A DNA stretch of 64,000 nucleotides, from positions 10,426,193 to 10,490,192 of the forward strand of contig SCHM01000001.1 of the NCBI GenBank assembly GCA_004123355.1, in the 5' to 3' direction. This DNA comes from Amphirosellinia nigrospora (lineage: Eukaryota > Ascomycota > Sordariomycetes > Xylariales > Xylariaceae). Below are positions 34,121-46,389 of the stretch, piece by piece (position 1 is the first letter of the stretch; each line of letters begins with the position of its first letter). Below the pieces are notes generated by a model, which made no database searches, was not told the DNA's origin, and saw only the letters and a program-made list of their open reading frames with translations. The position numbers were made by a program, and so were the translations under genes.

Positions 34121-34855
34121 GGCGCTTTCTTTTGAAAGTGAGAAAGTTTATGGTGCAATTGACGTTGTAGGTAATTATCAGGACAAAGCTGTGTCGTTGA
34201 TTCTCATATGATGGTATTTGTATCTTTCTGGAATGATTTGCAAATAATGACGCCAACATAATTAAATGGGCGTTAAGGATAAGTACTTAAGTAGGTAGGT
34301 AGGTAAGTAGGTAATGAGTTCCTACAGGGATGGCTTTGCACTCAATTTGCGATGGGTTCCTTGATCTGGAGGGTAGCTAAACTCTAAATTCAAACACTTA
34401 GTACGCTTTATGCTAGTATGTTCTTCCTTTCGGTGCCTACTTAGGTATCATTATGGGCTTCTTTTATCTAAAGCGTAGCTTAGCGATCCTCAGGCTAGAT
34501 TCATAACCCAGAACATTTCAAAGCCACCCGTCCAGTTCATAGTGGCTCTCTTGCCTCCTTGCCAAGAAAATCAAGGAACAAAATTTTATTGGACTCAATA
34601 GGGTCTGCGAACTTGTTGAGAACGCTGCAGTATTCGTCATATCAGAGCTTGCGCCAAAACGAATAGGCTTCTTTGGCGCAGCTGACCGCCCCGTCTATAT
34701 CGTCTTTCCCTGACACCGGACAGTCTCATAGAGACTCCTCGGTCCTTGGGCAAGTAGCTTGACGGGTTATGGCCATGTCGAAGAGCCAATTGTTTATAAC
34801 ATTACAAAAAGTGTCAAGCACTCATTGTAAGTACGGTGGTTTGAACAAAGATTTT

Positions 34856-34876
34856 GGGGGGGGGGGGGGGGGGGGG
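34856..34876 (+). repeat. Poly-G tract, 21 G
   Basis: An uninterrupted homopolymer run of 21 G. Long G runs are rare in AT-rich fungal spacers. The exact length is unreliable in an assembly that seems to shorten runs. Confidence 0.85.
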
Positions 34877-35322
34877 TTTATTATTATCGTACAGTAAACG
34901 AAATGTTGAAACCGGATTCAACAGACATGGTGGTTCGGTAAATATATTTTCTAGAAACTGGTGAATACCAGGGCGAATAGTAGGGAACAACGGATGAATT
35001 CAAGTTGCAAAATATGAGAATGAGTCTCACGCACGATCGGCTTTCTTGCGTAATAGGATATTAACTAGTTGTGACGAATGCTTGTGCTCAAGTGTTGAGA
35101 ACGTGGGTTCTATTCAGCGGATAATCTCTTCGTAGTCTTCTCTAGGATATATAGCGTCTCTGATATCTTATTTATCTCTGTAATGCAATCGCGCTCGTAG
35201 CTCTTTTATTTGTAGACAGATGTCGAGGCCTCCTCTCTTTCGTAGGACGTTTGGTCCGGCCCTGGCTTCCTTAAGAGGGGCTCATATTTCATAAGGCTAT
35301 ATTAACCAATGTCTTTTCCATC

Positions 35323-35470
35323 TGCTAGTAATAGGGATCTAGACACACTAGTTAGACAAAGACACTTTATATATATGACTATGTAGTCTCATAGAGCTCA
35401 CGGAGATGGCTTTACTTGTTCTTCGTGCAACAATAGATGTCTACACCCTACCCTTACGAGGTCCATGACA
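35323..35470 (-). mobile_element. Short LTR-type element, family 2, copy E
   Basis: Read on the minus strand it begins TGTCATGGACCTCG and ends TTACTAGCA, 148 bp. Plus-strand flanks are CCATC (35318-35322) and CCATT (35471-35475), a 5-bp duplication with one change. It shares the GTAGGGTGTAGACATC core with the other copies. Confidence 0.75.
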
Positions 35471-36391
35471 CCATTGTCTTCTGTATGTCGCAGACTTCGA
35501 TAAATGGGTTGGAGACCATGGGCCATCTAGTATTGGTCCATGTGCATCGTGACTTCTGTCAGTTACCCGTACGCCACCGGCACTGTATGGATTTAGAAAG
35601 TACAAGCAAAGGTGTTTAGTTAAAAGATGGCTTCTCTCCCTGTCTGTCGTCTTCTCCACACTCCTGTGGTATCAGCAGCGCTTCACCTTACTATACATGC
35701 ATACTTCTAGCAAAAACAATCTATAAGCTCACTGCACTGCTTATTTGTGAGCTGCTGATGATACTTTGAAAGTGTGATGTAGTAATAAGGGTTTATACAG
35801 TGGGCTCAGGTGTTTTGTAGAACTACTTCTGTATGATAGATGTAGCATATGGTTTTCAAGATAGATATTATACAGTGCTTGGACGGAATGAGTCTGGATT
35901 GTATTGGTGTAACGAATAGGGGTGATGTATTCAGTGTCCTGGGCGTGACGTAGCCGCTTAATAGAACTAATACAGCTATTTAGTGGACTGTATACCTAGG
36001 TAGCTGGCGATTCGACTGTAGTCAGGGCTGCGATATAGATTGTGTAGGTAAACTCTAGCGTACCTAGGTAGGTAGTTCGAGTTTAACGCAGTTAGTATGA
36101 ATGCACTGAATTGATAGATAGCGTCTCGAAAAATATGTAAAATTAGGTATAACTGTGTTCATCATCAATAGCTAGCTAATCCATCCAGTACCTAGGTAGG
36201 TTTGAGGATTATTTAAATACTAAATATAAGTCGATCTTAACGGCCAATAATTGAACTCTTCAATGCGGCTCAAGTGTTAGCAACTCTGCGAAAGCGGGCC
36301 TGGGTACTTAACTTCCACTAGGTACCTAGTCTCCAACACTAATACGAGACAATGATAGGGCTACTAGCGCCTGGCGGCCAGCGAACAAGAC

Positions 36392-38550
36392 CTACACAAT
36401 GCGAAAGTGGGCGGCCGTCTCGCCAAATCCTTCACCATCAAGAACGTTCTTCTTGACGCGTGCCGGCACAGCGGTGGGCCCGACGTAAACACAAGAAACC
36501 AGCGCGGCATTGGTGCCGGTTTTGGTGCCACTCCCCGTCTCGTGGCCGTGGCCGGTACTGGAGTGGTTGATCCTACGCAGCGTCATCAGCACGGGCGAGC
36601 CCGTACACGGCATACAAGGTCCCCGGCCGTGTCACGCGCGAACCCATGCCCACAAGCCCCGACGCTGTCCGGTACACAACCCGGCACATAGATGACCAAG
36701 TCATGCACTCGATGAAGCCCTCACCAGTGACTCCCTCCGCCCGCCGCCGCAGCTCGGCTTGCGCCTCCGCCGGCAGGCTGTCATATAGCGAGCGGGATGG
36801 CAGATAGCTGTTGTCGTCGTCGCCGATATCACTAGCCTTAGACGCGCCACGCCATAATTCATGGTACTCGAGGACATAGGCGGCAAACGACCGACGGTGT
36901 TCCTCCAGCGACTGGTGTGCTCCCGCCGTGCTCACCGGCTCGTCCTCGCCCCTGGTGCCGAGCGGCAAGGCCAGCGATAGCGTCTCCAGCACGGCAAGCG
37001 CGTCGCGGTCCGTGGAGCCTTCGGTGGGGAACGCCAGCTCCCACAGGCGGTCGAGCCAGAATGGATTTGTCTTGGCTCGCTCTCGCGTCAAATGCGTCAC
37101 GGGGAAATCAGTCGTTTCCATGCGTCGCGACACGGCCAAAATCTCGTCAACCACCCAGCCCCGGAGTAGGAGATGCGGCAGGGGCGTTCCTTCCGTACCC
37201 TCTACCTCCCCGTCAATTCGGATCTCGGCGTCCTCGGCCTCAGCGCGGCAACGGGGTACTCCAGGGGTGTTGTCCGGTTGATGCTGTGCCAGTGGGCACC
37301 CAGCTGGGCATCCTGCCTTCGTCCTGCGAATTCCAGTTCCTCGCCTCCGTGGATGGGTCGTCCTCGTGATCCACGAGATTCACGATGTAAGATTTTTCGT
37401 CTTCCGGATGAAGTAGGCGGCCAATTTTGTATATATGACCCCGCGCGTAACGGTGTAGTCCGGCTTGATCACGGACGGCCGTCTATGACGGCCATCGGGC
37501 CCAAGCAGACTATACACGCGATCTCGCGCGTCCGTCACGCCCAGAATGCGCGTCCAGTGCATGGCGGGTGAGAAAGTCGCAATTGGGCGTGCCGTCTTCC
37601 TTCGTCTCCCAAACCATGAGGATATGGTGCGCAACCCACGCAAGTAGGCCGAGATGCGTTACTAAAGAGGCGGCGCTGTAATCCAGGAACGCGACGAACC
37701 GGCCTACCAGCCGCCAGTCGACTAGATCTAGCTCTAGGCCCTGTTCTTTGCTGTCGGCTACTTCCTCGCCGTCGGAATCCCCACCGGCCTCATCTCCGCT
37801 AGCCGGCTTGAGCGCCGCGCACATAATGGCTTCGCGTGCGAGGCCAAGTTCCTGCACGATCCAGGTGCGGTGGAAATACTCGATCTCGAAGAAGACCCTG
37901 ACGGCCTCCCAAGTGCGGGCCTGTTCTTCAAACCTGAGCCGGTCATCCTCGGACAAGAGAGCGAGGTGCTCGGCAGGGTCAGCCACGTCATGATGGTGGA
38001 GCAGGATTCGTGCGTCGCGTAGGCCTGCTTCCGGATCTTCCATGAAAACATGGATGAACCGGATGGCGGCTAGCAGGTGTCGGCGATCCGCCTCGCCCTC
38101 CTCCCAGCCAAGCCAGGCAAGCACGCGGCGTGCGCCAGCGAAGATGCGCGCCATCAGCTCCACCTGCGACGTGCGCTCCCGCAGGTCCTCCTGATTGATG
38201 CACACGGCATCGGCCCATAACCGCCGTACCTGTCTTCGCGCCACTCCTGTATCCGGATCTGAACTATCGCCACTACTCCCGCCACCCCCGGACATAGGCC
38301 AACGCCGGAAGGCCGTCAGCGCACCATGAAGGTTTGCAGTAATAGAAAGCGTCACTCCATCGATGGTAATGTCGTGCCGCTTTCGCGTGTCGCCCCACAC
38401 GTACGACACGGCCTCATACGGTTCCCCATCAATTGCCTGGGGCACCAGCCGGCCGACTATGGGGTCAGAGAACTTGCCTGCCTCAAGCTCAAAGACACGA
38501 ATGAATTCCGGCGTAAGAGGGCGGTAGAATTCTGGGTAGTGAGGATTCAT
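36392..38550 (-). CDS. HET-domain protein (second copy), frame interrupted
   Basis: The minus-strand ATG at 38550 opens MNPHYPEFYRPLTPEFIRV. HET signatures follow in order: YEAVSYVWGDT, LHGALTAFR, LWADAVCINQEDLRERTSQV, RRVLAWLGWEE, YFHRTWIVQELGLA, DARDRVYSLLGPDG. The C-terminal part (GWVVDEILAVSR, SLYDSLPAEAQAELRRRAEG, GMGSRVTRPG) is typical of long HET proteins. The gene is GC-rich relative to its flanks and has no clear intron. At least four single-base deficits (near 37560, 37395, 37305 and 37245, with another near 36620) split it. It is not an obvious paralogue of the HET gene at 25 kb beyond the shared domain. Confidence 0.8.
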
Positions 38551-39351
38551 TGCGTTCCAGGGGGATAATTCCCAAAATGCTGATGTAGTAATCACTAAAG
38601 GCTAGATCCCTGTGGTTGATGCAGTTCTAGTAGTAGGTAGTTAGTTTCTCTACCTCGCTACTAACTACAGTAGCTATACCTAGTTTAAACTCGAGGCCTC
38701 CAATAAAAAAGTGCAAATGACCTTTGTTTTTACACTTGTTTCAGGTGTAATTACTCGATACAGTCTACAGACATAACATGCCTGTCTACAGCCGCACACA
38801 CGTGGATACAAGACTCCAAGGCAACGGAATGCTGGATCCCCTCTTTGCAGCACAGGCACTAGCTATGGTTATGGTTTAATTTATATATAGGCCAGTTGTA
38901 TACCCCAAAGCCCCTCGGTTCAAGCGCTTTGGTGGCAGCGTGGTGAAATATCTTGATCTACCCAATACCTGGCTACTTTCTTCCTGAATCAAGTGCCTAC
39001 ATCCTAATAAAGCAAAACCCACGTTCTTGGAGAAAGTCGAATTGAGGGGCGCATGAGACAGGACCGATGACCCACCCATAATGCCATGTGGCCTAGGTTC
39101 GGGGAGTATGTGGCTGCCATGTGGTCTGTGCGGCTTGTGCAGCTGAAGATGCGGCTGAAGCTTGGATTGATCTGCAACGTCACGGGTACTTGCTAGACAA
39201 TCAATTACTTTTATAGTTTGTTGGTTGCGCATGTAGCTTAGACTTTCCTTCCCTTCATTCTTTAAATAGTTTATTTTTCCCTCAATGCAAGGTATATTGG
39301 CGTGTGAATGTCTTGCCTTTATTATAATCCGAACAATTTATATGCGACATT
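38551..39351. other. Divergent promoter region HET / methyltransferase
   Basis: 800 bp between two divergent genes. The frame at 38876-39232 (-) is open but has no family resemblance. No other feature is seen. Confidence 0.4.
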
Positions 39352-40276
39352 ATGGCGGACTTACAAAATCCCGATTTGGATTTATACCCCCGCATAGATG
39401 AAATACCAGAAAGGCAAGGTTCAAATTTCTATCAATAGAACATCCAGATTAACACCTTGAACAGACTAGACGAGCAACATTTCTTCACAACTAAAACCTT
39501 CGGTTTCCTCATTCACCCATCATCCCAATCACCTCCCCACTATCAAAATAGCAGATATAGGCACTGGTACTGGCATCTGGCTCTTCGATATTGCTAAAAG
39601 CCTACCCCCAATATCTCAACTCACCGGCTTTGACATTACATCTTCGGCTTTCCCTCCACCACAAACATGGCCGCCAAACGTGTCGCTCAAGACCCATGAT
39701 ATGCTCCTCCCCTTTCCAGCCTCGGAGATAGGGACCTATGATATAGTCGCAGTCCGCTTTATTAGTAGTGCAACCACACGAGCGGAATGGGCTCGCGCGA
39801 TTGAGAATTTGATGACGTTGTTGAAGCCAGGGGCTGGCTCCAGTGGATCGATTCATGCAATTTCGCACTCTACACTTCCGTCGCCGGGGCTTCTCGCGCC
39901 GCATGCCGGGAGATCTATGACGGTCTACAGCCATTCCGCTCCAAAGACGACCTCGTCATAGGCCTCATGATGCGGGAGCCAAGCAATGTGAGGAGGGAAG
40001 ATGTATTTCGGAAACTAGGCTTGGTCGACGTCCACGAAGACGTATTTTCGACGGACAAGTTACAGGACTCTAAATTGCATTTGAGGGATAAGGGGACGAG
40101 GAATATCATTACATGTTTCATTGGGTGTTTGGGGAGTTGGTGGAGGTTGAGGGGAGTGGATGGAGCAAGGAGAGAATTGAGAAGCTAAAGGAAGAGGCGA
40201 TGAGGGAGATTGATAAGGGGTTTATCATACGCTTGATCAAGTTTGTATCGTGGGAGAAAAGCTACGTAAGACCTGA
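39352..40276 (+). CDS. Class I SAM-dependent methyltransferase, frame interrupted
   Basis: Starts at the ATG at 39352 (MADLQNPDLDLYPRIDE). A SAM-binding motif I reads IADIGTGTGIWLFDIA (about 39548-39600), followed by LTGFDIT (motif II) and VRFISSATT; later parts are LLKPG, WLQWIDS and LVIGLMMREPSNVRR. This arrangement matches fungal LaeA-like/UMTA-type small-molecule methyltransferases; the substrate is unknown. The last codons read VYHTLDQVCIVGEK to a stop at 40274-40276. Single-base deficits fall near 39435-39460, 39540, 39831, 40134 and 40220, mostly inside G runs. Confidence 0.75.
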
Positions 40277-40723
40277 CCATGCTGACGGTGGCTATAGCCC
40301 ACGGAGCTTATTTCTACAGTTGTGAAATGTACTACTTGCCAGAAACCGCGAATAGGTAGGAGTATGGATGTTTATTGTCACATGAAAGCATGAAGCTATC
40401 CTGGGGGCACTATCTGTATATGGCGATATACATCTACTCTCCTTATCATTTTCCTGTTGCGAAGCCTCTGTATTCATAGTCATGGGCCTAGGTCTTCTTA
40501 GTATCTTTCGAACAAAAAGCGCGTATATATAGTTAAAAATAAAGAGCCAGCCTACGGCGGAAAAGATTTTAGACCTACACCCTACCTCTGCAAGGTCCCT
40601 GACAAGATATCTTCATAGCACCTTTGGGTCTATAGATGATTATTAGTCAATTTGAATCTAATTTCAAGTTCTTGTGACGTCTCCCACGTAACTTCTTAGA
40701 GTACCCAAATTCAAGAATGCTTG
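40277..40723. other. Tail-to-tail spacer with degenerate family-2 element
   Basis: A convergent spacer between the methyltransferase and the SDR gene. It holds a degraded short LTR-type copy (40495-40604). Confidence 0.4.
40495..40604 (-). mobile_element. Degenerate short LTR-type element, family 2, copy G
   Basis: On the minus strand it begins TGTCAGGGACCTTGCAGAGG and GTAGGGTGTAG, like copy F, then diverges. A later stretch still resembles the family (CCGTAGGCTGGCTCT, ACTATATATAC). The far end and target duplication could not be found, so the left limit is approximate. Confidence 0.5.
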
Positions 40724-41708
40724 CTAAGAAAGGTCTAGTGTCTTCAAGGTAAGCTCCCAAAGTTTGTTTTCCTTGCTTTCGTCATAAGCGTAGTCCTTAA
40801 CACCCACGACACCAGGAACGAATGGTTGTGATGTCGCAACCTGACAGTTTTCTAAATACTTGCCGCCCTTGCCCTCCCATTCTTTCCCAACGGCCGCCAA
40901 GATTGTTGTAGCGGCGCCTTGCTCCGTGCTTTTCATCCAGTTCCAGATATCAGGGTTGGCCTTCCACTCTTCAATAACTTCCGGCGGAGTGTGCTTCTGC
41001 AAGTTGGTGTTGATACCTCCAGGCATCAGACTCAGAGCATGGATGCCATCGGACCCGAAGTTACGATCGACGTAATTCGCCATGTAATTTGGGCTAATTT
41101 GCTTTGTCCGTAAGCTTTATTGGGGCTATAGTCTTGTTGTAGCTGAAAGTCGTCGAACAGAATTTCGGAAGCATGGTGGCCCGAGCTGGAGACGTTGACT
41201 AGGCGCGAGCTGGACTCTGACAACTTGGCACCTTCCAACAGGGCGTCTTTGAGCAGCCAAAACAAAAGGAAATGGCCTAGGTAGTTGGTGGCGAGTTGCA
41301 TCTCGAAACCTTGGGTGGTTTCTTCGCGCGTAGGGATCTGCATGACACCGGCATTGCAGATGAGAACGTTGAGTTTCGACGACTTCTTCAAGAATGACTT
41401 GGCACAGGCCTTAACAGATTCCAGATTACTGGAGTCGAACTCGAGCAGTTCGACCCGTCCGGGCTCGAGAAAAGATTCACAAGCAGACTGTCCTTTTTGC
41501 AAGTCTCGAACGGTGAGGAAAACCTTGCCTCCCGTTGCAGCAAGAGCGCGCCCGGTTTCACACCGATTCCAGACGAACATCCAGTAACAAGGAAGACTTT
41601 CTCTTGTAAAGTACCTTCAAGTGCCTCGTCCTTGATGATTTGGAGAGCGGTAGGGCGTTCATCGCCAGGGCCGGCGGTCTTCATGTGGGATTCAGCGTAA
41701 CGAGACAT
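40724..41708 (-). CDS. Short-chain dehydrogenase/reductase (SDR), frame interrupted
   Basis: NAD(P)-dependent oxidoreductase with a Rossmann fold. It starts at the ATG at 41708 (MSRYAESHMKTAGPGDERP). The cofactor-binding TGCSSGIG motif, NAGVM, the catalytic serine segment NVSSSGHH, the catalytic YGQSK (YxxxK) and the ALSLMPGGINTNLQKH loop are all visible. This points to the retinol-dehydrogenase/TIC32-like branch. The substrate is unknown. Two one-base deficits, near 41558 and near 41085, break an otherwise complete protein of about 328 residues. Confidence 0.85.
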
Positions 41709-41924
41709 GATGGCAACACTATTAACTTGAGGTGATAATGTGAGAATTTGATAGGAGTTGTACTGAATTAACGACCTACATAGAATATATAGAAAAGAAA
41801 CTATAATACTTGTTGGATAGATTTCGACTAGGCGCTGCTCTGCTGATGCTGCCTATGACGTGACCAAAGCCACGGCCAACCCGGTATCCACCGCACGATG
41901 CCTTCTTAATACGAGTCAAATTTA

Positions 41925-42112
41925 CGGATATGATATTCTACCATCTAATTGTGAAACTAGCCTTATTAAGTAACGCTCTACTATATTCCGTGAATAATAG
42001 AAATCATTGGTTGTAGATGCTATCGTACGGCCTAAAGTTTAATCTGGTATGGCTAAATTGGCTGCCCAATAAGGCCAGTTTCATAGGTAGAGATAGTAGA
42101 ATATCATATCTG
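41925..42112. mobile_element. MITE, Tc1/mariner-like, TA target site
   Basis: Terminal inverted repeats of about 46 bp: CGGATATGATATTCTAC at the left and CAGATATGATATTCTAC on the reverse strand at the right. Both are bordered by the dinucleotide TA (41923-41924, 42113-42114). 188 bp long, AT-rich and non-coding. TA flanks with long inverted repeats are typical of small elements moved by Tc1/mariner transposases; no transposase is in this window. Confidence 0.78.
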
Positions 42113-43480
42113 TAACTCTAACCACTACAGCGAAGTGCTGAACCATTCCTGGTTTGCACTGGGATGGAGGTATGCCGAAAAGAAAACAAGGGTAATACCA
42201 AATGTAGTCGGATCTGCTCGGGGTAGAAATATACCGAAGGGGATACCAAGGGCGCTAGGGAGAAAAACGCTGCAAATGATGACGCACTTTTCTTTTAACC
42301 CACGTAGCTACTTACACACATCTATAAGTTCTAACTTTGTCAGTATATTACGTTCTATTCGATCGAAAGGCCTCTTTATATCTCTGTGAAAACTGTAAAC
42401 TGTAGTTACATTGATGAGTAATCGCTAGATTGCCTCCGAGGTTAGACGCCCAGAGCACTCGGGCTAATTCACTACCTAGCTTCCTTTAGCTAGGGTACGC
42501 AGATTGGTTAGGGTGAAATGAGTGGCACTAGGGTTCTTAAATCATCTTTAACCATATTATATTTGAAAAGTCGTTGGAAAAGTCTTGGACTATTGAATAC
42601 GTTTGTTTTAGCACGTGCTTGAAATAAAGACCTAGGTAATCTTCCGTGCGATAACCTGCATTAGATCACACAGGAAAAAGTTAACTATACCTGATTGAAA
42701 ACATGATTAAAGATTCTTAGGTTTGTTAGTAGAACTACTTGCTTTACGTGTGCATAGCAACTAAAATGTTCCAACGTTCTATTTCTCTGTGTAGCTTATA
42801 GGAAGCTATGATCTATGATCCTCGCAAGCCATATAACTAGATATCCCCCTTTAAAATCGGTATATCGTTTTGTGGGCGAACCTTCGGAGACTTTCAATAT
42901 AAGGTCTAAATGTATTTATGAATATTTAGTATGCTCTGCTTTACCGCAAATCGCAACTCTTACTCTTTGTTCTTTAAGAGTAGTAATACAGTTTGTGAGA
43001 GTTAACCTGTGCATGTAGCTATCCACATAGTTCTGATGTACCTACCTAGGCCACAGGTTTGTGTGCAACTGGACTTAGACGTGCGACCGCTACGCCCTCA
43101 GTTCTTGGAGTACTTGGAATATAAAGCTGTACTCTAGTACTATTTTTACGTCGAGTGCAAACTCAGTCACAGCCACTTCTCGGCTGTTAGATATCGTCAG
43201 GACACTACCCCTACGGCTTCCTTAAGACAGAGGGGGTGTCTGTATATATCCAGAAGGATATTAACCTACAATTAAAGGGATGTTAGACCCTTTGTTATAG
43301 AACATATTTAGCTAGATCTATATTTTCCGTTCACTTAGTTTTCCCTACGGATAAGATCACCTGGCGGCAGCAGGACTTGTATTAAAAGGCGTGGAAGAAC
43401 AATCAGGTTACAATAATCTTCCAAAGAAGCAAAGGCACTATGGAGGTCTGGTCCTTCCGCTTGTCCGAAGCTGGAGACCT

Positions 43481-43817
43481 TGTCACACGGATCCTGGTCA
43501 GTGCGCAATACAGTGCCACACAGGGTCTCATACGGAGCTCGCGAGATACTACCCTACGAGGCTGAAGCAGTCATACGAAGTTATCGTGAGTCTCAGAAGC
43601 AGATACCGAGATGAACTCGAACACCGAGACACTCGCCTCTCCGGCTACACAGGCTCGCGGAGGTCCGCGAAGGAGAGGAGAGTTCTGAGCATAAAAAGGG
43701 CTCGAATCCTCCCTTCGAAGGGAGAAGGAACTTAGATCTATATGGCCCTTTGGCACCATAGTCGTTTATTACTCAAATTGAACCTATTCCAAGCCCTCAA
43801 ACAGAGCCCTTGTGACA
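43481..43817 (+). mobile_element. Solo LTR, family 1, copy B (fossil LTR retrotransposon)
   Basis: 337 bp with the same inverted tips as copy A (TGTCACA...TGTGACA). It lies in inverted orientation relative to copy A and is similar along its whole length. The 5-bp flanks (GACCT left, TCCCT right) match only in part, so it is older or rearranged. No internal region remains. Confidence 0.75.
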
Positions 43818-45463
43818 TCCCTAGTCTCTAGGTCCAAATAGCCGCGCTGCCAGCTTGCCTTGCCTCCTGATTTTGGTATAGCTGTCTTGAATGTTAAGAA
43901 ATACCCGCTAGCTAGACATCTAAACGTCCTATAAAGGTTTAACGGGTATAATAATGATAGTAACTTTCCGGTCTTAGATTCATGACCCAACCCTCTGTTA
44001 TATGTGATACTAGCTGAGCATTAAAAGATGCGGCAGGAAGGAGATGAAAACAATTAGCACAAGATAAATTACAGTAGCCGGGTCTATAGTAGACCCTTTG
44101 CGTGCAAGTTAGGGTTGACCACACATGTGAAGTTAATGGTGTTGTTATCCATCTTTCTCACCATAACGATTATGACGTCATTCATATCGAGCTCAAACTG
44201 TGTCACGTCTGTTGTCAGTCAGGACATCGTCTAAAATAATCGTCATATCTAAAAGCCCGATTCTATGTTGGTATTATTGCTTTCTGAGAGGTTGGAGTAG
44301 GTAACTAAGGTTCCTCGAGGAATTGCATCAACGGCCTCGCTAAATGCATGTATACGATGACTCCCAGAAACCTCCAACTTCAAAGTGGCGCACTTACGTA
44401 GCTTGTTACTTTAAATGTACTTATAAATAATTCTTCCTTGGCATCAAAGGCTAGTTACGTCAAACAGAACTTAGCAATGATCCCACAGATCTGCACTGAC
44501 GTTGGACCCTTGATTTCATTACGATCTTGAATACGCTAGAATCGAAGCCTATAGTAGGTTAGGTAGTATGGATTATTTCGTTCCATACCGAGCAAGAACC
44601 AGCGTCAGAGGGCAGAATAATTGGCCAATGGTACGTCTTTGATTGTGCTGACGTAAAGAGATCGAGCGAATAACCGGGCTTCGATTGCGTTTTAATGGAG
44701 AAGATCTGAACCCTGTCGATCATCCATTGAGAGTTCTCCGCAACTCGGAGCCCCTCATGCCCTGTGCAGACCTGTGGGGGAACGCTACGGGCTTGAGCCG
44801 GGTCGGACAAAGATTGGATCTCTTCGGGTTGTGAACTATTGGGATTTGGCCAATGGGGGGCTGGCGATTGTGAAAACGCTTCCGGTGTATTATCTGATAA
44901 GGCGGCGCTACTACCCAAATAGGCATAGAAGCCTTCGTAGGGCCTGCAGGTTCTGAATTTATCCCCTGTGATTCCTTAGAAAAGGGGAGATTTGAGTGGC
45001 TCGGGCGTTCGGGGTGGCTAAAATGCGCTGGAGCCGGGGCCAAGAATGCGCACTAAGAGACTCAATAGTCACAGCCGATCCTGGCCTGTGGCTTGTGCAT
45101 GAAATTTTTGTACCATTCATTAATAAAGCACGCATCCAGCTCACCTACTTTCTTCAATCCAAATTTATCATTCTGACCTATTGCACAATTTGGTCACCTT
45201 TTCCATTCCAACACAGCCGCGGAAGTCTAGCCATACTTTTCACCTTCTATAAACGATATTATCGTTTAGTCAACATTCATTTGATCGAACTCTCACCCCG
45301 GCCAGCATCGCGTGCCCCGGTGATCCGAACGGTATCCGAACCAGAGCCATTTTGCCGCGGCAAAATCTACCGACTGTAGCAAACCTGCACAGCATCGCAT
45401 CATATTAAAACCATAAAACCAACAACTCGCCGACCAGCTATAATCAATCGAGTTCAAAAAAAA

Positions 45464-46037
45464 ATGAAGGTTTTCTCGAACACGTGCTCATTCAACTACT
45501 CCTGGGAAGAAGTATCAGCTGCCAACTGGCAGAAGTACTGCCCATGGAACGAAAAATCCACTCATGTCACGGCCGTCGACACATTAGCACGCGAGGTTGA
45601 TCCCGAAACGGGCATCCTGCGAACCGAACGTCTTATCACCTGCAAGCAGTCTGTGCCGACTGGCTCAAGTCCGTCATAGGCTGCACGGACACAAGCCAAG
45701 TGCTCGAAGTCTCCTACGTCAACCCGACCGAGAAGACAGTCACCATGGTATCGCAGAATATCACATGGGCGAACCTAGTTAGAGTACAAGAGACCGTCAT
45801 CTACCGCCCGCTCAGCACAACCCAGACAACATTTGAGCAATCTGCCAGGATAACCGCTTTGTGTGGTGGTTGGCAGAAGATAAAGAACAGCATCGAAGAC
45901 TCGCTTGTCACACGCTTCAAGGAGAACGCCCTAAAGGGCAAGGAGGCTTTGAGTGTGTACTCGAAATGAGCCGACGCGTCTTTGCCGAGGAGCGCGAGAG
46001 GGAACAGCTGCGTAGCCAAGGAAAGATGCTGGCATGA
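45464..46037 (+). CDS. UPS2: PRELI/MSF1-domain lipid transfer protein Ups2, frame interrupted
   Basis: Mitochondrial intermembrane-space phosphatidylserine transfer protein (with Mdm35) supplying PS for PE synthesis. The start MKVFSNTCSFNYSW...AANWQKY closely follows the Ups2 pattern, then STHVTAVDTLARE, TERLITCKQSVP, LEVSYVNP and VQETVIYRP. The last block MSRRVFAEEREREQLRSQG ends at TGA 46035-46037. Two single-base deficits, near 45659 and about 45952, break the frame; adding two bases to the 574 nt gives exactly 192 codons, the usual family length. A run of nine A sits right before the ATG. Confidence 0.88.
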
Positions 46038-46389
46038 TCGGAGCATTTATTTCTTCACGATAACGTGCATCACCACTCAGTCATCACTCTATTCAGTCAC
46101 GAGATGATTGTATTACGAACCTCATAGACAATTGCGGCATTTTCCAGGAGTCAACAGATGGTCTTTTAGGGTTGACGGCGGTACAAACAAAAAGCAAGGC
46201 GTTCCGGGATATCCAGCAAATTTTGTTTTATAGATGTTTAGATCTGCCGCTCTGGCTTTCTATGCCTGGTATAGAGCTGGCTTTTAGAGACGATAGAGAT
46301 CGCGACGGTTCAGACCCGTACGACGGAAATAATATCTCCCTGTCCCACATACTCAATTCAGTGCGAAAGAAAATGTGAATGCAGTTTTG
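46038..46389. other. Tail-to-tail spacer
   Basis: A convergent spacer between UPS2 and the small conserved gene. No feature is recognised; the frame at 46172-46378 is probably 3' untranslated sequence. Confidence 0.4.

Larger units (their letters stand above)
34121..36391. other. Gene-poor spacer with poly-G tract and short LTR-type element
   Basis: No gene is recognised. It contains GTAG microsatellite repeats at 34291-34314, a 21-base poly-G run (34856-34876), the family-2 element at 35323-35470, and several TACCTAGGTAG palindromes between 35990 and 36330. Confidence 0.5.
41709..45463. other. Gene-poor AT-rich region with MITE and solo LTR
   Basis: About 3.7 kb without a recognised gene. 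It holds a MITE (41925-42112) and a solo LTR (43481-43817), listed separately. The minus-strand frames at 44559-45043 are proline-rich and unlike any family I know. The last 200 bases form the UPS2 promoter, with an A-rich leader directly before the ATG. Confidence 0.45.

Noticed and set aside
38876-39232. 118-residue minus-strand frame
   Set aside because: Lies in a divergent promoter, has no recognisable domain and no conserved pattern.
44559-45043. Overlapping proline-rich minus-strand frames
   Set aside because: No family motif, no clear splice structure, and composition close to that of the flanking spacer; probably non-coding promoter of UPS2.
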